Positions 9,382-17,213 of a DNA stretch of 64,000 nt are shown here, one piece after another (positions within the stretch are counted from its first letter, which is position 1; each line of letters opens with the position of its first letter). The translations under genes were made by a program, and so were the position numbers. This DNA is from Natrinema longum (GTDB lineage Archaea; Halobacteriota; Halobacteria; Halobacteriales; Natrialbaceae). The notes beneath the pieces are model-generated. The model was not told the origin of the DNA, searched no databases, and worked only from the letters and a program-made list of their open reading frames with translations. Location of the stretch: NCBI RefSeq assembly GCF_017352095.1, contig NZ_CP071463.1, forward strand, positions 3,472,001 through 3,536,000, written 5' to 3'.

Positions 9382-9520
9382 ATCAACTAGGGACCGGTCC
9401 GGCCACATAAACGTACGTCAGACGACTATAATATATCATACAGTTCAGCGGCCGACGGCGGCGGCCAGCGACCGGTTCCCGGTCTGTGGGTGGCCCGCGC
9501 CGCCACACGGCGGGACCGAT

Positions 9521-10798
9521 TCAAAACGGTTCCTCGCTCCACCGGTGGTCGTCGTAGGTCCGGTCCTGTGCCGTGTCGAATCGATCCTCGAGCGTCTCCC
9601 GGAGCGACGCCTTTTCGGCGTTGCTGATCCGTGCGAGTTCGTCGGCTTTCCCGACGATCGTCGGCGGGCCGTGTGCGATGGCGACGTCCTGTAACAGTTG
9701 CAGCGTCAGCCGTTCTCGCGTTTCGGAGTCTTTGGTGAACGCGTAGGGTGCCTCGATCCGATAGAGGAGGTCGTCGCGGGGATCGTAGACGACGAAGAAG
9801 GTGACCTCGTAGGCCTCGTGCTCGAGGTGTCGGTCGACGCCGAGTGCGTCGCCCTCGGCCGACAGCGGCCCGTCGACGCCACCGCGTGAGCGGAACCAGT
9901 TCGTGTACGTCAGCCCCGCGGTGTCCCGCTCCCAGCGCTCGCCGTCGACGTCGTCGACGTACTCGCCGCGTTCGAGCAGGCGGGTGAACAGCGCCGAGTC
10001 GTCGCTCCAGGGGACGCTGATGTCGACGTCTCGCTTTGACTTCAGGCTCCGCGTGAGCACCCGCGTCGCGGGGTTTTTGACGAAGCCGACGAGCGGAACG
10101 TCCCGCTCGACGAAGTCTTCGACCAGCCGGACGTAGTTCTCCAGCACCGTCGTCGGCCGGGGATCCTCGAGCAGGAAGTCCGCGAGGTCGGGGTGCTGGT
10201 CGGCCCAGCGCAGCAGGCCGCGGGGATACAGCGGGCCGTCGAGGACGAGCAGATCCGAGACCGTTTCGGCGTGGTCGCGGGCGTGTTTGCTTTCCGCGAG
10301 GTAGAGTGCGAGGGCGTGGACGACGCCCTCGGCGAACCGCGGGAGCGGCGGGATCTTGACCGCTCGACTCCGGCTGTATCCCTCGTCGAACTTCCCCCAC
10401 GACTCGTCGACGGTCATCGTCTCGTCGTTGGAGTGGACCGTCATCACGGTCGTTCGCGACCGGTGGAGGTCGAGGTCGCTCGGCGTCGCGCTCATGGCCG
10501 CCTGCGCGATATCGATGACGAGCCCGTTTTTGAACGTCGTCGGGTTGATCGTCCCCGCGTCGAGACCGTGTTCGGTCGGGAACTCGCGGTCGCGGAGGGC
10601 AACCCCCTCGCAGTCGACGACCCGACGGGCCTGCTCGTCGACCGGCTCGAGGACCGTCCGCCCGTCGTAGCGCAGTGGGTCGAGAAACTCCGCCCAGACG
10701 GTTTCGGCGAACGCACGACGGTCGCGCTCGTCGGCCCCGTGATCGATCCGCCCTGCGAGTCGCGCGATGCCGTCGAAGTGGACCGGATCGAGCGTCAT
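9521..10798 (-). CDS. nurA: DNA double-strand break repair nuclease NurA
   Basis: This 425-residue protein resembles haloarchaeal NurA, a 5'-3' exonuclease that works with the HerA helicase to resect DNA ends. Supporting motifs are an early acidic strand (RRVVDCEGVALRDREF), the conserved LLVLDGPLYPRGLL near the middle, FVKNPATRVLTRS, and a late VAIAHGPPTIVGKADE stretch. ATG 10798 is preferred to the in-frame start 60 bases upstream, since a CTTTTTG element lies about 28 bases before it. HerA is not in the window. It precedes the coiled-coil, smc and scpA genes on the same strand, so the block looks devoted to chromosome maintenance. The nuclease metal residues were not individually verified. 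Confidence 0.8.
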   Translation of the reverse strand: MTLDPVHFDGIARLAGRIDHGADERDRRAFAETVWAEFLDPLRYDGRTVLEPVDEQARRVVDCEGVALRDREFPTEHGLDAGTINPTTFKNGLVIDIAQAAMSATPSDLDLHRSRTTVMTVHSNDETMTVDESWGKFDEGYSRSRAVKIPPLPRFAEGVVHALALYLAESKHARDHAETVSDLLVLDGPLYPRGLLRWADQHPDLADFLLEDPRPTTVLENYVRLVEDFVERDVPLVGFVKNPATRVLTRSLKSKRDVDISVPWSDDSALFTRLLERGEYVDDVDGERWERDTAGLTYTNWFRSRGGVDGPLSAEGDALGVDRHLEHEAYEVTFFVVYDPRDDLLYRIEAPYAFTKDSETRERLTLQLLQDVAIAHGPPTIVGKADELARISNAEKASLRETLEDRFDTAQDRTYDDHRWSEEPF

Positions 10799-10923
10799 GA
10801 CAGGTGGCTCCCACCCGACCGGCAAAAAGCCAGTGGTCGTGGCGGCGAAGACGTTCACTCGAGCCCGTGTAAATTACTATCAGAAAGCGTATGTATGGGC
10901 GGTTCGAGGGTCGGCATATCCCG

Positions 10924-11181
10924 ATGTCCGAGCGAGAGTCGGCGGCGGTCGAGTGCGGGGACAGTCCAGTCAATTGGCGACAGCACAGTTCCGGCGTCAC
11001 CCTCTACGAGGAAGGTAACGCCGACGCCTGGATCCGGGCTGAGTTCGAGGCCGGGGTCGACCCCGAACACCGGCTTTTTATGATCTGTGACGAGTGTGGC
11101 GCGGTGTTCGCCCAACGGGTGAAACCGGGGCGAGGGACGACTTGCGGCGACTGCGGCGCAACCTTCGAACATCAGAACTGA
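10924..11181 (+). CDS. small zinc-ribbon protein
   Basis: This 85-residue hypothetical protein ends in a two-knuckle zinc ribbon, CDECG and, 19 residues later, CGDCG. Single-domain proteins like this are very common in haloarchaea and usually have no known function; nucleic-acid or protein binding is possible. The ATG at 10924 (MSERESAAVE) is favoured because it gives a typical acidic haloarchaeal N-terminus, but an in-frame ATG at 10891 would add 11 residues. TAAATTACTAT at about 10870-10880 is the likely TATA region. It is divergent from nurA. Confidence 0.65.
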   Translation: MSERESAAVECGDSPVNWRQHSSGVTLYEEGNADAWIRAEFEAGVDPEHRLFMICDECGAVFAQRVKPGRGTTCGDCGATFEHQN

Positions 11182-11320
11182 TGACACGTTCGACTCAGTC
11201 CGTTTCAGTCGTTGCTTCGGTCTACTGATAGAATAGCTGGCGTTCTCCCCGCTTGCTCGAAGGTTTCATTCTCTAGTGGAACAACTATCAGATTGGCGAA
11301 TAAGCTAGGTTTGGCTGTAT

Positions 11321-11332
11321 CTTTATATAAAA
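11321..11332 (+). promoter_or_regulatory. palindromic TATA element
   Basis: CTTTATATAAAG is a perfect 12-base palindrome and a near-ideal archaeal TATA box. Transcription would start around 11352, shortly before the small frame at 11376. Because it is palindromic it could also work on the minus strand. Confidence 0.4.
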
Positions 11333-11375
11333 GTTGGATTAAGGACCATTAGTCGGAAGTCACTTTAGTCGACGT

Positions 11376-11483
11376 ATGGGATGTGTTTTTACCAGTATAC
11401 AGGTGGCTGATCGTGCCTCTACGAAAACGGACGACTCTCTAGAGGAGGTAGTTACCGCCAATCCAGACGACTTCACACAATAA
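11376..11483 (+). CDS. possible 35-aa small protein
   Basis: A short frame beginning MGCVFTSIQVADR and ending NPDDFTQ, with an acidic middle part typical of haloarchaea. A strong TATA element lies about 50 bases upstream, which would give a leader of roughly 25 bases without an evident ribosome site. No family is recognised. It could equally be a remnant of a longer gene, since the surrounding DNA is AT-rich and poor in coding signal. Confidence 0.3.
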   Translation: MGCVFTSIQVADRASTKTDDSLEEVVTANPDDFTQ

Positions 11484-11619
11484 TCTTCACCATTAGCCGT
11501 TGAATCTCCCTCATTCAGACCAGAATATATTAAAATTACAACTTCTTTGATCGGCTTTGCCCGTTTCGGGAAGCGGGCCGTCGTCGGATCGAACAATTTA
11601 TGATCGGCGGCATTCCGTA

Positions 11620-12813
11620 CTATGTTCGGTTACTGTCGTCTTTCACCTCGTCATCGATGTAGTTGTCAATGTGGTTGAGAATCTTGTTTCGTGGAGCCGT
11701 ATTATCATGGTTGGCCATCACGCAGAATGAGTATCGATCGTCACGGCACCGAACCGACGACCATGCACCCCGGCTTCGGCCATTGTGTCCCATCGCCGAG
11801 TCATAGGATACCCACCCAAGGGCGTAGGGATCCTTCCGTATCTCGAGTGCATCCTCGGCAGTCGACGTAGCGAGTATCTCGCTCCCGGTCTCATAGTGAC
11901 CGCCGTCCTTATAGAGATAGGCGATGTCATCGACGATCCGCAGCACCTCCGTTGGCGATCCAACCCATCCACCATGTGCATCCCGAAACTCAAGTCGAGC
12001 ATCATCTCCGTAGACGGGACGGTCACTGTGATAGAACACTTCGTTATTAATTCTGTCTGTTTTGCTGTCACCACCAATCTGCATACCAGTAGCGCCGACG
12101 GGCTCAAGGACAGTCTGTTGCACGTAGTCCGCGTACGATCGGTTGGTGACTTCTTCAATCAACTGTCCGAGGACAAGGTAACAGAAGTTCTGATATTCGT
12201 ATCTGCTTCCCGGGGTGTATTCGACCGTATGCTCATTTAATATCTCAGTAATAACCTCATCTTGGGTCATTCCCTTCGTTCCGTCGTATACGGGGTAGTC
12301 CGATCCGAACTCGAAACCTGATGTCATAGACAGGAGGTTTTCGACGGTGATGTTCTCAAACAGAGGTTGATAACTGTGAGTAGCCAGCGGATATTTACTG
12401 TTGAAGATAGGCGGACCATTCTCTGAGAAGGTGTCTCCGAACACCGGATCGCCCAGCGAGATTGATCCGTTTTCAACGAGTGTCAGGACCGCCGCGGAAG
12501 TAAGTGTCTTGGAGATGCTACCGATTCTGAATCGGTGTGAGGAATCAACCTCCGTTTCCGATCTTGGATCAGCGTATATTTTTCCGAGGTGTATTCTGTC
12601 CGCAGTCGATCGAGAACCGTACCAATCGGTATTGATCGTACAGGAGAGCCCAGGGATATTGTAGTCTCTCATTAAATTCCAGATGGCTTCGGTATGGGGA
12701 CTTGACGTGGCAGCGCTGGCCGTTCCGGTGAATAGACCGGCAGAAATTCCTGCGGCTCCCACTGATTTAATTACATTTCTCCTAGTGAGTTTTTTCATAC
12801 TCTCTTCTGGCAT
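11620..12813 (-). CDS. Tat-exported serine beta-lactamase-like hydrolase
   Basis: This 397-residue protein belongs to the class C beta-lactamase / penicillin-binding-protein-like family. The twin-arginine signal (KKLTRRNVIKSVGAAG followed by an Ala-rich h-region ending TASAA) predicts export by the Tat pathway. Active-site motifs are visible: SISK (Ser99, Lys102), YQN in RYEYQNFCY, and HNG near the C-terminus in place of the classical KTG. Relatives include esterases, D-aminopeptidases and peptidases; archaea have no murein, so beta-lactam targets are unlikely. A second ATG at 12798 would remove five residues and keep the Tat motif. Codon use is visibly less GC-biased than neighbouring genes, consistent with horizontal acquisition. 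Confidence 0.85.
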   Translation of the reverse strand: MPEESMKKLTRRNVIKSVGAAGISAGLFTGTASAATSSPHTEAIWNLMRDYNIPGLSCTINTDWYGSRSTADRIHLGKIYADPRSETEVDSSHRFRIGSISKTLTSAAVLTLVENGSISLGDPVFGDTFSENGPPIFNSKYPLATHSYQPLFENITVENLLSMTSGFEFGSDYPVYDGTKGMTQDEVITEILNEHTVEYTPGSRYEYQNFCYLVLGQLIEEVTNRSYADYVQQTVLEPVGATGMQIGGDSKTDRINNEVFYHSDRPVYGDDARLEFRDAHGGWVGSPTEVLRIVDDIAYLYKDGGHYETGSEILATSTAEDALEIRKDPYALGWVSYDSAMGHNGRSRGAWSSVRCRDDRYSFCVMANHDNTAPRNKILNHIDNYIDDEVKDDSNRT

Positions 12814-13011
12814 AGGAAATTGTATGACCTCTCATTACTTATTACTTTCTATTATAATTGCATTTGCTGATTAGTAATGATATTTATAATATATTTTTAT
12901 AAAATGGCGTATAAATAGCATCTTAATTGCGGTAGCTATTTAAGGATATGAATGGGTTTGCCGACGACAGACAACGACAGCTAATTAGGATACGCCGGTT
13001 TCCGATCCAGT

Positions 13012-14532
13012 ATGGAAGCTGCGCTGATCGTCCTCGACGGCTGGGGACTCGGTGACGGCGGCAGAGATGCGGTTCAGGCAGCCGATACGCCGGTGTTCGA
13101 CCGGCTCGCCGAATCGGGTGCGTACGGCCGCCTCGAGGTCGCGGGGCGGCGCGTCGGCCTCCCGGACGGCCAGATGGGAAACAGCGAGGTCGGCCACCTC
13201 AATATCGGTGCCGGCCGGGTCGTCTACCAGGAGTACACGCGGATCTCGGACTCGATCGCGGACGGCTCGTTCCGGGAGAACGACGCGATCAATACGGCGT
13301 TCGATCGAGCGCGGGCGAACGACGGCCGCGTTCACTTCCTCGGCCTCGTCAGCGACGGTGGAGTCCACTCGGATCAGGAACACCTGCACGCGCTGATCGA
13401 ACTGGCGGCGGACCGCGACGTCGAGGCCGTCACCCACGCGATCACCGATGGTCGTGATACCTCTCCGACCGGGGGCCGGGAGTACCTCGGCACGCTCGAG
13501 GACGTCGTCGCCGAGCACGGCACGGGCGACGTGGCGACGGTCTCGGGCCGGTACTACGCGATGGACCGCGACCAGAACTGGGAGCGGACGAACCGGGCCT
13601 ACGACGCCATCGTGAACCGCGAAGGCGAGTGGACCGCCGAGTCGGCGGTCGACGCCGTCGAGCAATCCTACGACCGCGGCGAGACCGACGAGTTCGTCGA
13701 GCCGACGGTGGTCGCGGAGCAGCCAGCGCTCGCGGACGGCGATGCGGTCGTCTGGTTCAACTTCCGCTCGGATCGCGCCCGCCAGCTCACCCGGATGCTC
13801 GCCGACATTCGGCCCGCGGACTGGGCGGACGACCTCGAGACCAGCCCGCCGGATGCGGAAGTCGTCATGATGACGCAGTACGACAAGACGTTCGACCTCC
13901 CCGTGGCCTACCCGCCGCACCAACCCGAACAGGTGTTAGGCGAGGTACTGGCCGACGCGGGCCGGACGCAACTGCGGATCGCCGAATCCGAGAAGTACGC
14001 CCACGTCACGTACTTCCTGAACGGCGGCCGCGAGGTCGAGTTCGACGGCGAGATCCGGACGATCGTCGAGAGCCCCGACGTCCCGACCTACGATCTGCAG
14101 CCGGAGATGAGTGCGCCCGAGGTGACCGACACCGCGATCGATACCATCGACTCCGACGACCCGGACGTGCTCGTGCTCAACTACGCGAATCCGGACATGG
14201 TCGGCCACACCGGCGACTACGAGGCCGCGATCGAGGCCGTCGAAGCCGTCGACGCCCAACTCGGTCGGCTCGTCGCGGCGCTCGAGGACGCCGGCGCACA
14301 CGTCCTCATCACTGCGGATCACGGCAACGCGGACGACATGGGAACGGCGGAAGACCCCCACACCGCGCACACGTACAACGAGGTCCCCCTGATCTACCAG
14401 GCAGCCGACGGAACCGCGGGAGGGCGAACGATTCGTGACGGCGGAACGCTCGCCGACATCGCGCCCACGATCCTCGAGGTGATCGATCTCGAGCAACCCC
14501 CCGAAATGACCGGCGAGTCGCTGCTCGAGTGA
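13012..14532 (+). CDS. gpmI: 2,3-bisphosphoglycerate-independent phosphoglycerate mutase
   Basis: This 506-residue enzyme is the usual length for the Mn2+-dependent iPGM, which interconverts 3- and 2-phosphoglycerate in the lower glycolytic and gluconeogenic pathway. The N-terminal metal site VLDGWGLG, the phosphoserine nucleophile in MGNSEVGHLNIG (Ser58), the TDGRDTSP loop, and the C-terminal metal ligands LITADHGNADDM and PHTAHT are all intact. A CTAATTAGG element about 27 bases before the ATG supports the start. It begins just outside the AT-rich insert that carries the beta-lactamase-like gene. Confidence 0.95.
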   Translation: MEAALIVLDGWGLGDGGRDAVQAADTPVFDRLAESGAYGRLEVAGRRVGLPDGQMGNSEVGHLNIGAGRVVYQEYTRISDSIADGSFRENDAINTAFDRARANDGRVHFLGLVSDGGVHSDQEHLHALIELAADRDVEAVTHAITDGRDTSPTGGREYLGTLEDVVAEHGTGDVATVSGRYYAMDRDQNWERTNRAYDAIVNREGEWTAESAVDAVEQSYDRGETDEFVEPTVVAEQPALADGDAVVWFNFRSDRARQLTRMLADIRPADWADDLETSPPDAEVVMMTQYDKTFDLPVAYPPHQPEQVLGEVLADAGRTQLRIAESEKYAHVTYFLNGGREVEFDGEIRTIVESPDVPTYDLQPEMSAPEVTDTAIDTIDSDDPDVLVLNYANPDMVGHTGDYEAAIEAVEAVDAQLGRLVAALEDAGAHVLITADHGNADDMGTAEDPHTAHTYNEVPLIYQAADGTAGGRTIRDGGTLADIAPTILEVIDLEQPPEMTGESLLE

Positions 14533-14635
14533 GCGCGGCGTCGGCCTGTCGGGCTCTGGCGACGGGACGACGCGCCAGCCTCGGGTCCCCAGCGGGCCAC
14601 AACACCGAAGTCGCTGTGCTCGTACCCTCCGTAGC

Positions 14636-16354
14636 ATGGGTGCAGTTCCGTGGCCGGCTGCTGGGTCGATCCTCTCCGGCGTCGGAACGCTGTTTTTGCT
14701 CCAGTATCTCCGCCAACACGGGGGGAAACCCGGCGCGGACTGGTTGTTGGTGGCACTGCTCGCACAGGCGCTGTGGTGTTTCTCGTATGGCATCGGGCTG
14801 TTGGTCTTCGATCCCACGTTGCGGTGGGGCCTCGAAGTCCTGACCTGGACCGGCATCGTCTGGACCGGGGTGCCGTTTTTGGCCTTCGGCCTCGAGTACA
14901 CCGGTCGCGGCTCGCTCGTTCGAACGCCCTGGTTCGGATCGCTGGTCCTCGTCCCGGTGATCACGACGGTACTGGTCGCGACGAATCCGCTCCACGAAAT
15001 CGTCTGGAGCGGGTTCCGAATCGATCCGGTCTACGGCGCGGCGACGGTGTCCTACGACCTCAACGCCTGGGCGTTCTTCGCGATCATGGTCGGGACGGTC
15101 TTTGCGGCGTCGGGAACGTTGCTCCTGTTCGATACGGTCATCAGCTACGGCCCGCTCTACCGAACGGAGGCGCTCGCGGTCGGACTCAGTACGCTCCCGC
15201 CGGGGGTCGGTCTGCTCGTGTGGCTCTTCGGACTGGGCCCGGTCGATCAGCTCAACCTCTCGGCCGTGCTGTTTCTCCCCCACGTCGTGCTCGACACCTA
15301 CGCGTTCGTCGGCGGAAACATGTTCACGTACAGCCCGTCGGTCCAGCGCACGGCCGATCGATCCGCCATCGAAGAGCTCGAGAACCCGTTTCTCGTCGTC
15401 GACACGGACGAGCGGATCGTCGACTGCAATCCCGCGGCCGAAACGGCATTCGATGTCGCGAAACCGGGCGTTCTGGGCGAACCGCTCGAGCGGGTGACCG
15501 GCCTGACCGTCGCTGACGCGGATGCGCGGATCATCACGGATACTGACGGCGGCGACCACCGGGAGCTCACCGTCTCGACGTCACAGCTCAGAAACGAGTC
15601 CGAACGGATCGTCGGTCACACGCTCGTCCTGCAGGATATCACCGACCAGCGGCGACGCGAACAGCGCCTCGAGATCCTCAATCGGGTCCTTCGTCACAAC
15701 CTCCGAAACGATCTGACCGCCGTCCGGGGCTACGTCGGGATCGCCGCCGACCGCGTCGACGACGACGAGCTCACGGCGATGCTCGAGGGAGTCCACGACG
15801 ACGTCGATGAAGTTCTCGCGATGGCCGAGAAGGCCCGCACCTTCGAGCGTGCGATCGAGACGACCCCGTCGGCAGCGACGGTGACCGCCCGTGATGTCTT
15901 CGAGTCCATCGCAATCGATCTCGAGGCCCAACAGGAGGGGCGCGTCGACGTCGCAGTGCCGGCGGCGCTGACCCTCCGGACGAACCGGGAGCTGTTCGCG
16001 GTCGCATTCGCGAACCTCGTCGAGAACGGACTCGTCCACAGCGACGCGGACGATCCACACGTGACGATCGACCTCGAGAGCGCGGCGGCCGATCGAACCG
16101 CCGTCTTCACCGTTCGCGATAACGGCCCCGGCATTCCGGCACACGAACTCGCCGTCCTCGAGCGGGGCGAGGAGACCGCCCTGGAACACGGCAGCGGACT
16201 GGGGCTGTGGATCGCCTGGTGGGCCGTGACGGCACTCGGTGGCGATCTTTCCTTCGAGACGGAGACGGATGGCACGACCGCGGTCGTTCGTCTTCCCGGC
16301 GTTCTCGAGTCTACGGAGGCGGATAGCGCGGTGACGCAGCCAGCGGGGGAATAG
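14636..16354 (+). CDS. membrane sensor histidine kinase (7TM-PAS-HisKA-HATPase)
   Basis: In this 572-residue kinase, about seven hydrophobic helices fill residues 1-230 (histidine-kinase 7TM sensor type). A PAS domain follows at about 245-340 (ENPFLVVDTDERIVDCNPAA), then the H-box RVLRHNLRNDLTAVRGY with phospho-acceptor His354. The ATPase domain has its N-box near LVENGLVHSD and glycine boxes DNGPGIPAHE and GSGLGLWIA. Haloarchaeal HNLRND kinases usually phosphorylate a response regulator encoded elsewhere, and none is adjacent here. The sensed signal is unknown. The start is the first methionine before the first helix. Confidence 0.9.
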   Translation: MGAVPWPAAGSILSGVGTLFLLQYLRQHGGKPGADWLLVALLAQALWCFSYGIGLLVFDPTLRWGLEVLTWTGIVWTGVPFLAFGLEYTGRGSLVRTPWFGSLVLVPVITTVLVATNPLHEIVWSGFRIDPVYGAATVSYDLNAWAFFAIMVGTVFAASGTLLLFDTVISYGPLYRTEALAVGLSTLPPGVGLLVWLFGLGPVDQLNLSAVLFLPHVVLDTYAFVGGNMFTYSPSVQRTADRSAIEELENPFLVVDTDERIVDCNPAAETAFDVAKPGVLGEPLERVTGLTVADADARIITDTDGGDHRELTVSTSQLRNESERIVGHTLVLQDITDQRRREQRLEILNRVLRHNLRNDLTAVRGYVGIAADRVDDDELTAMLEGVHDDVDEVLAMAEKARTFERAIETTPSAATVTARDVFESIAIDLEAQQEGRVDVAVPAALTLRTNRELFAVAFANLVENGLVHSDADDPHVTIDLESAAADRTAVFTVRDNGPGIPAHELAVLERGEETALEHGSGLGLWIAWWAVTALGGDLSFETETDGTTAVVRLPGVLESTEADSAVTQPAGE

Positions 16355-16473
16355 ACGTCACGGGGACCACCGGACGTCTCGGTACTGGAACGGCTGGTTC
16401 CCGAGTGATATATACGCCACATACGAACGTTCAATAAATCGGCGAGGATAGGGTCGTCCGGACCCGTTTCGAT

Positions 16474-16896
16474 ATGTCCCAGTCAACTCCCGCCCCCGAT
16501 ACGGACGAGTCAGTCGTCGACGCGTACGTGTTCGACGTTCGAATCGTCGAGATCGACGCGATCGACGGCGACGACTCGCGGTACCGATTCGAGGCACCGA
16601 ACCACACCGAGGTCACGTTCGACGACCTCGAGGATGCTCGCCGCTACGCGGACGTCTACTTCGACGTCAACGGCTTCGTCGAGGAGAACACCGGTGAACG
16701 CGGCGTCCCACCCGAAATCGTCCAGGCCGGCAAGGATACCCTCGCTGCGTACCTCACCACGTGCCCCTGGGCGGACGGCAACTGGGTCGCGTCGTTCTAC
16801 GGGACGACCCCTGCGGAGATCGACCGGTACTGTTCGTGGGTCCGTGACCGGGCCGACGAGATACGAACGCAGATCGAGGAACGCGACTTCGAGTAG
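16474..16896 (+). CDS. haloarchaeal conserved hypothetical protein
   Basis: This is a 140-residue acidic, soluble protein. A predicted beta-rich part (VVDAYVFDVRIVEID, YRFEAPNHTEVTF) is followed by helices (DLEDARRYADVYFDVNGFVEEN and EIDRYCSWVRDRADEIRTQIEE). I recognise no catalytic motif and do not assign a function. It starts about 120 bases after the histidine kinase on the same strand, with an AT-rich segment between that probably carries its own promoter. Confidence 0.7.
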   Translation: MSQSTPAPDTDESVVDAYVFDVRIVEIDAIDGDDSRYRFEAPNHTEVTFDDLEDARRYADVYFDVNGFVEENTGERGVPPEIVQAGKDTLAAYLTTCPWADGNWVASFYGTTPAEIDRYCSWVRDRADEIRTQIEERDFE

Positions 16897-17054
16897 CCCT
16901 GCCTCGAGTCGTCTCGAGCGCGGTTGACGCTCTGTTCTGTGGGTACTGCCTGGGGATGGCCGTCGCTTCGCCAGAAGCGACCGGCACACTCGATCGATCC
17001 GACGGAACTGCTCGATGTCCACTCGAGGAGATGTGGAGTGATCCCGATCGACGT

Positions 17055-17106
17055 GTCGGTACAGTCCCCGCTCAGTATGATCGTATAGCGGTCGGTACCG
17101 CTCATA
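17055..17106 (+). promoter_or_regulatory. imperfect direct repeat upstream of phosphatase gene
   Basis: GTCGGTAC occurs at 17055-17062 and 17091-17098, each followed by CGCTCA (directly in the second copy, after a six-base gap in the first). The copies start 36 bases apart and lie 65-120 bases before the TATA region of the phosphatase gene. This is the right place for an activator site, for instance one responding to phosphate limitation, but I cannot match it to a known motif. Confidence 0.3.
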
Positions 17107-17170
17107 GCGATCTATTACATTGCATGGCAATAGTAGCGTTCGACGGAGTTATTTCTTGCATATATCTATA

Positions 17171-17178
17171 TTATAAAA
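17171..17178 (+). promoter_or_regulatory. TATA box of phosphatase gene
   Basis: TTATAAAA in an AT-rich run, about 40 bases before ATG 17214, would place the transcript start near 17200 and give a short leader of roughly 14 bases. Confidence 0.5.
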
Positions 17179-17213
17179 TCTAACTATAGTACCGAGAGTC
17201 GTTTCTGTCGCAT

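Larger units (their letters stand above)
11182..11619. other. AT-rich intergenic region at start of an insert
   Basis: This stretch is clearly less GC-rich than its surroundings and marks the left side of an island that holds the beta-lactamase-like gene. It contains a palindromic TATA element (CTTTATATAAAG, 11321-11332) and one possible 35-codon gene, listed separately. A 78-codon minus-strand frame at 11360-11596 has no supporting promoter or composition. I see no RNA gene or inverted repeat pair that would mark the ends of a mobile element. Confidence 0.4.
16897..17213. other. intergenic region upstream of the phosphatase gene
   Basis: There is no credible gene here. The last 60 bases are AT-rich and hold the promoter of the downstream phosphatase. 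Upstream lies an imperfect direct repeat (GTCGGTAC followed by CGCTCA) at 17055-17075 and 17091-17105, described separately. Confidence 0.5.

Noticed and set aside
11360-11596. 78-codon minus-strand frame in the AT-rich insert
   Set aside because: Mixed composition without acidic bias, no promoter, and it overlaps a better small plus-strand frame.
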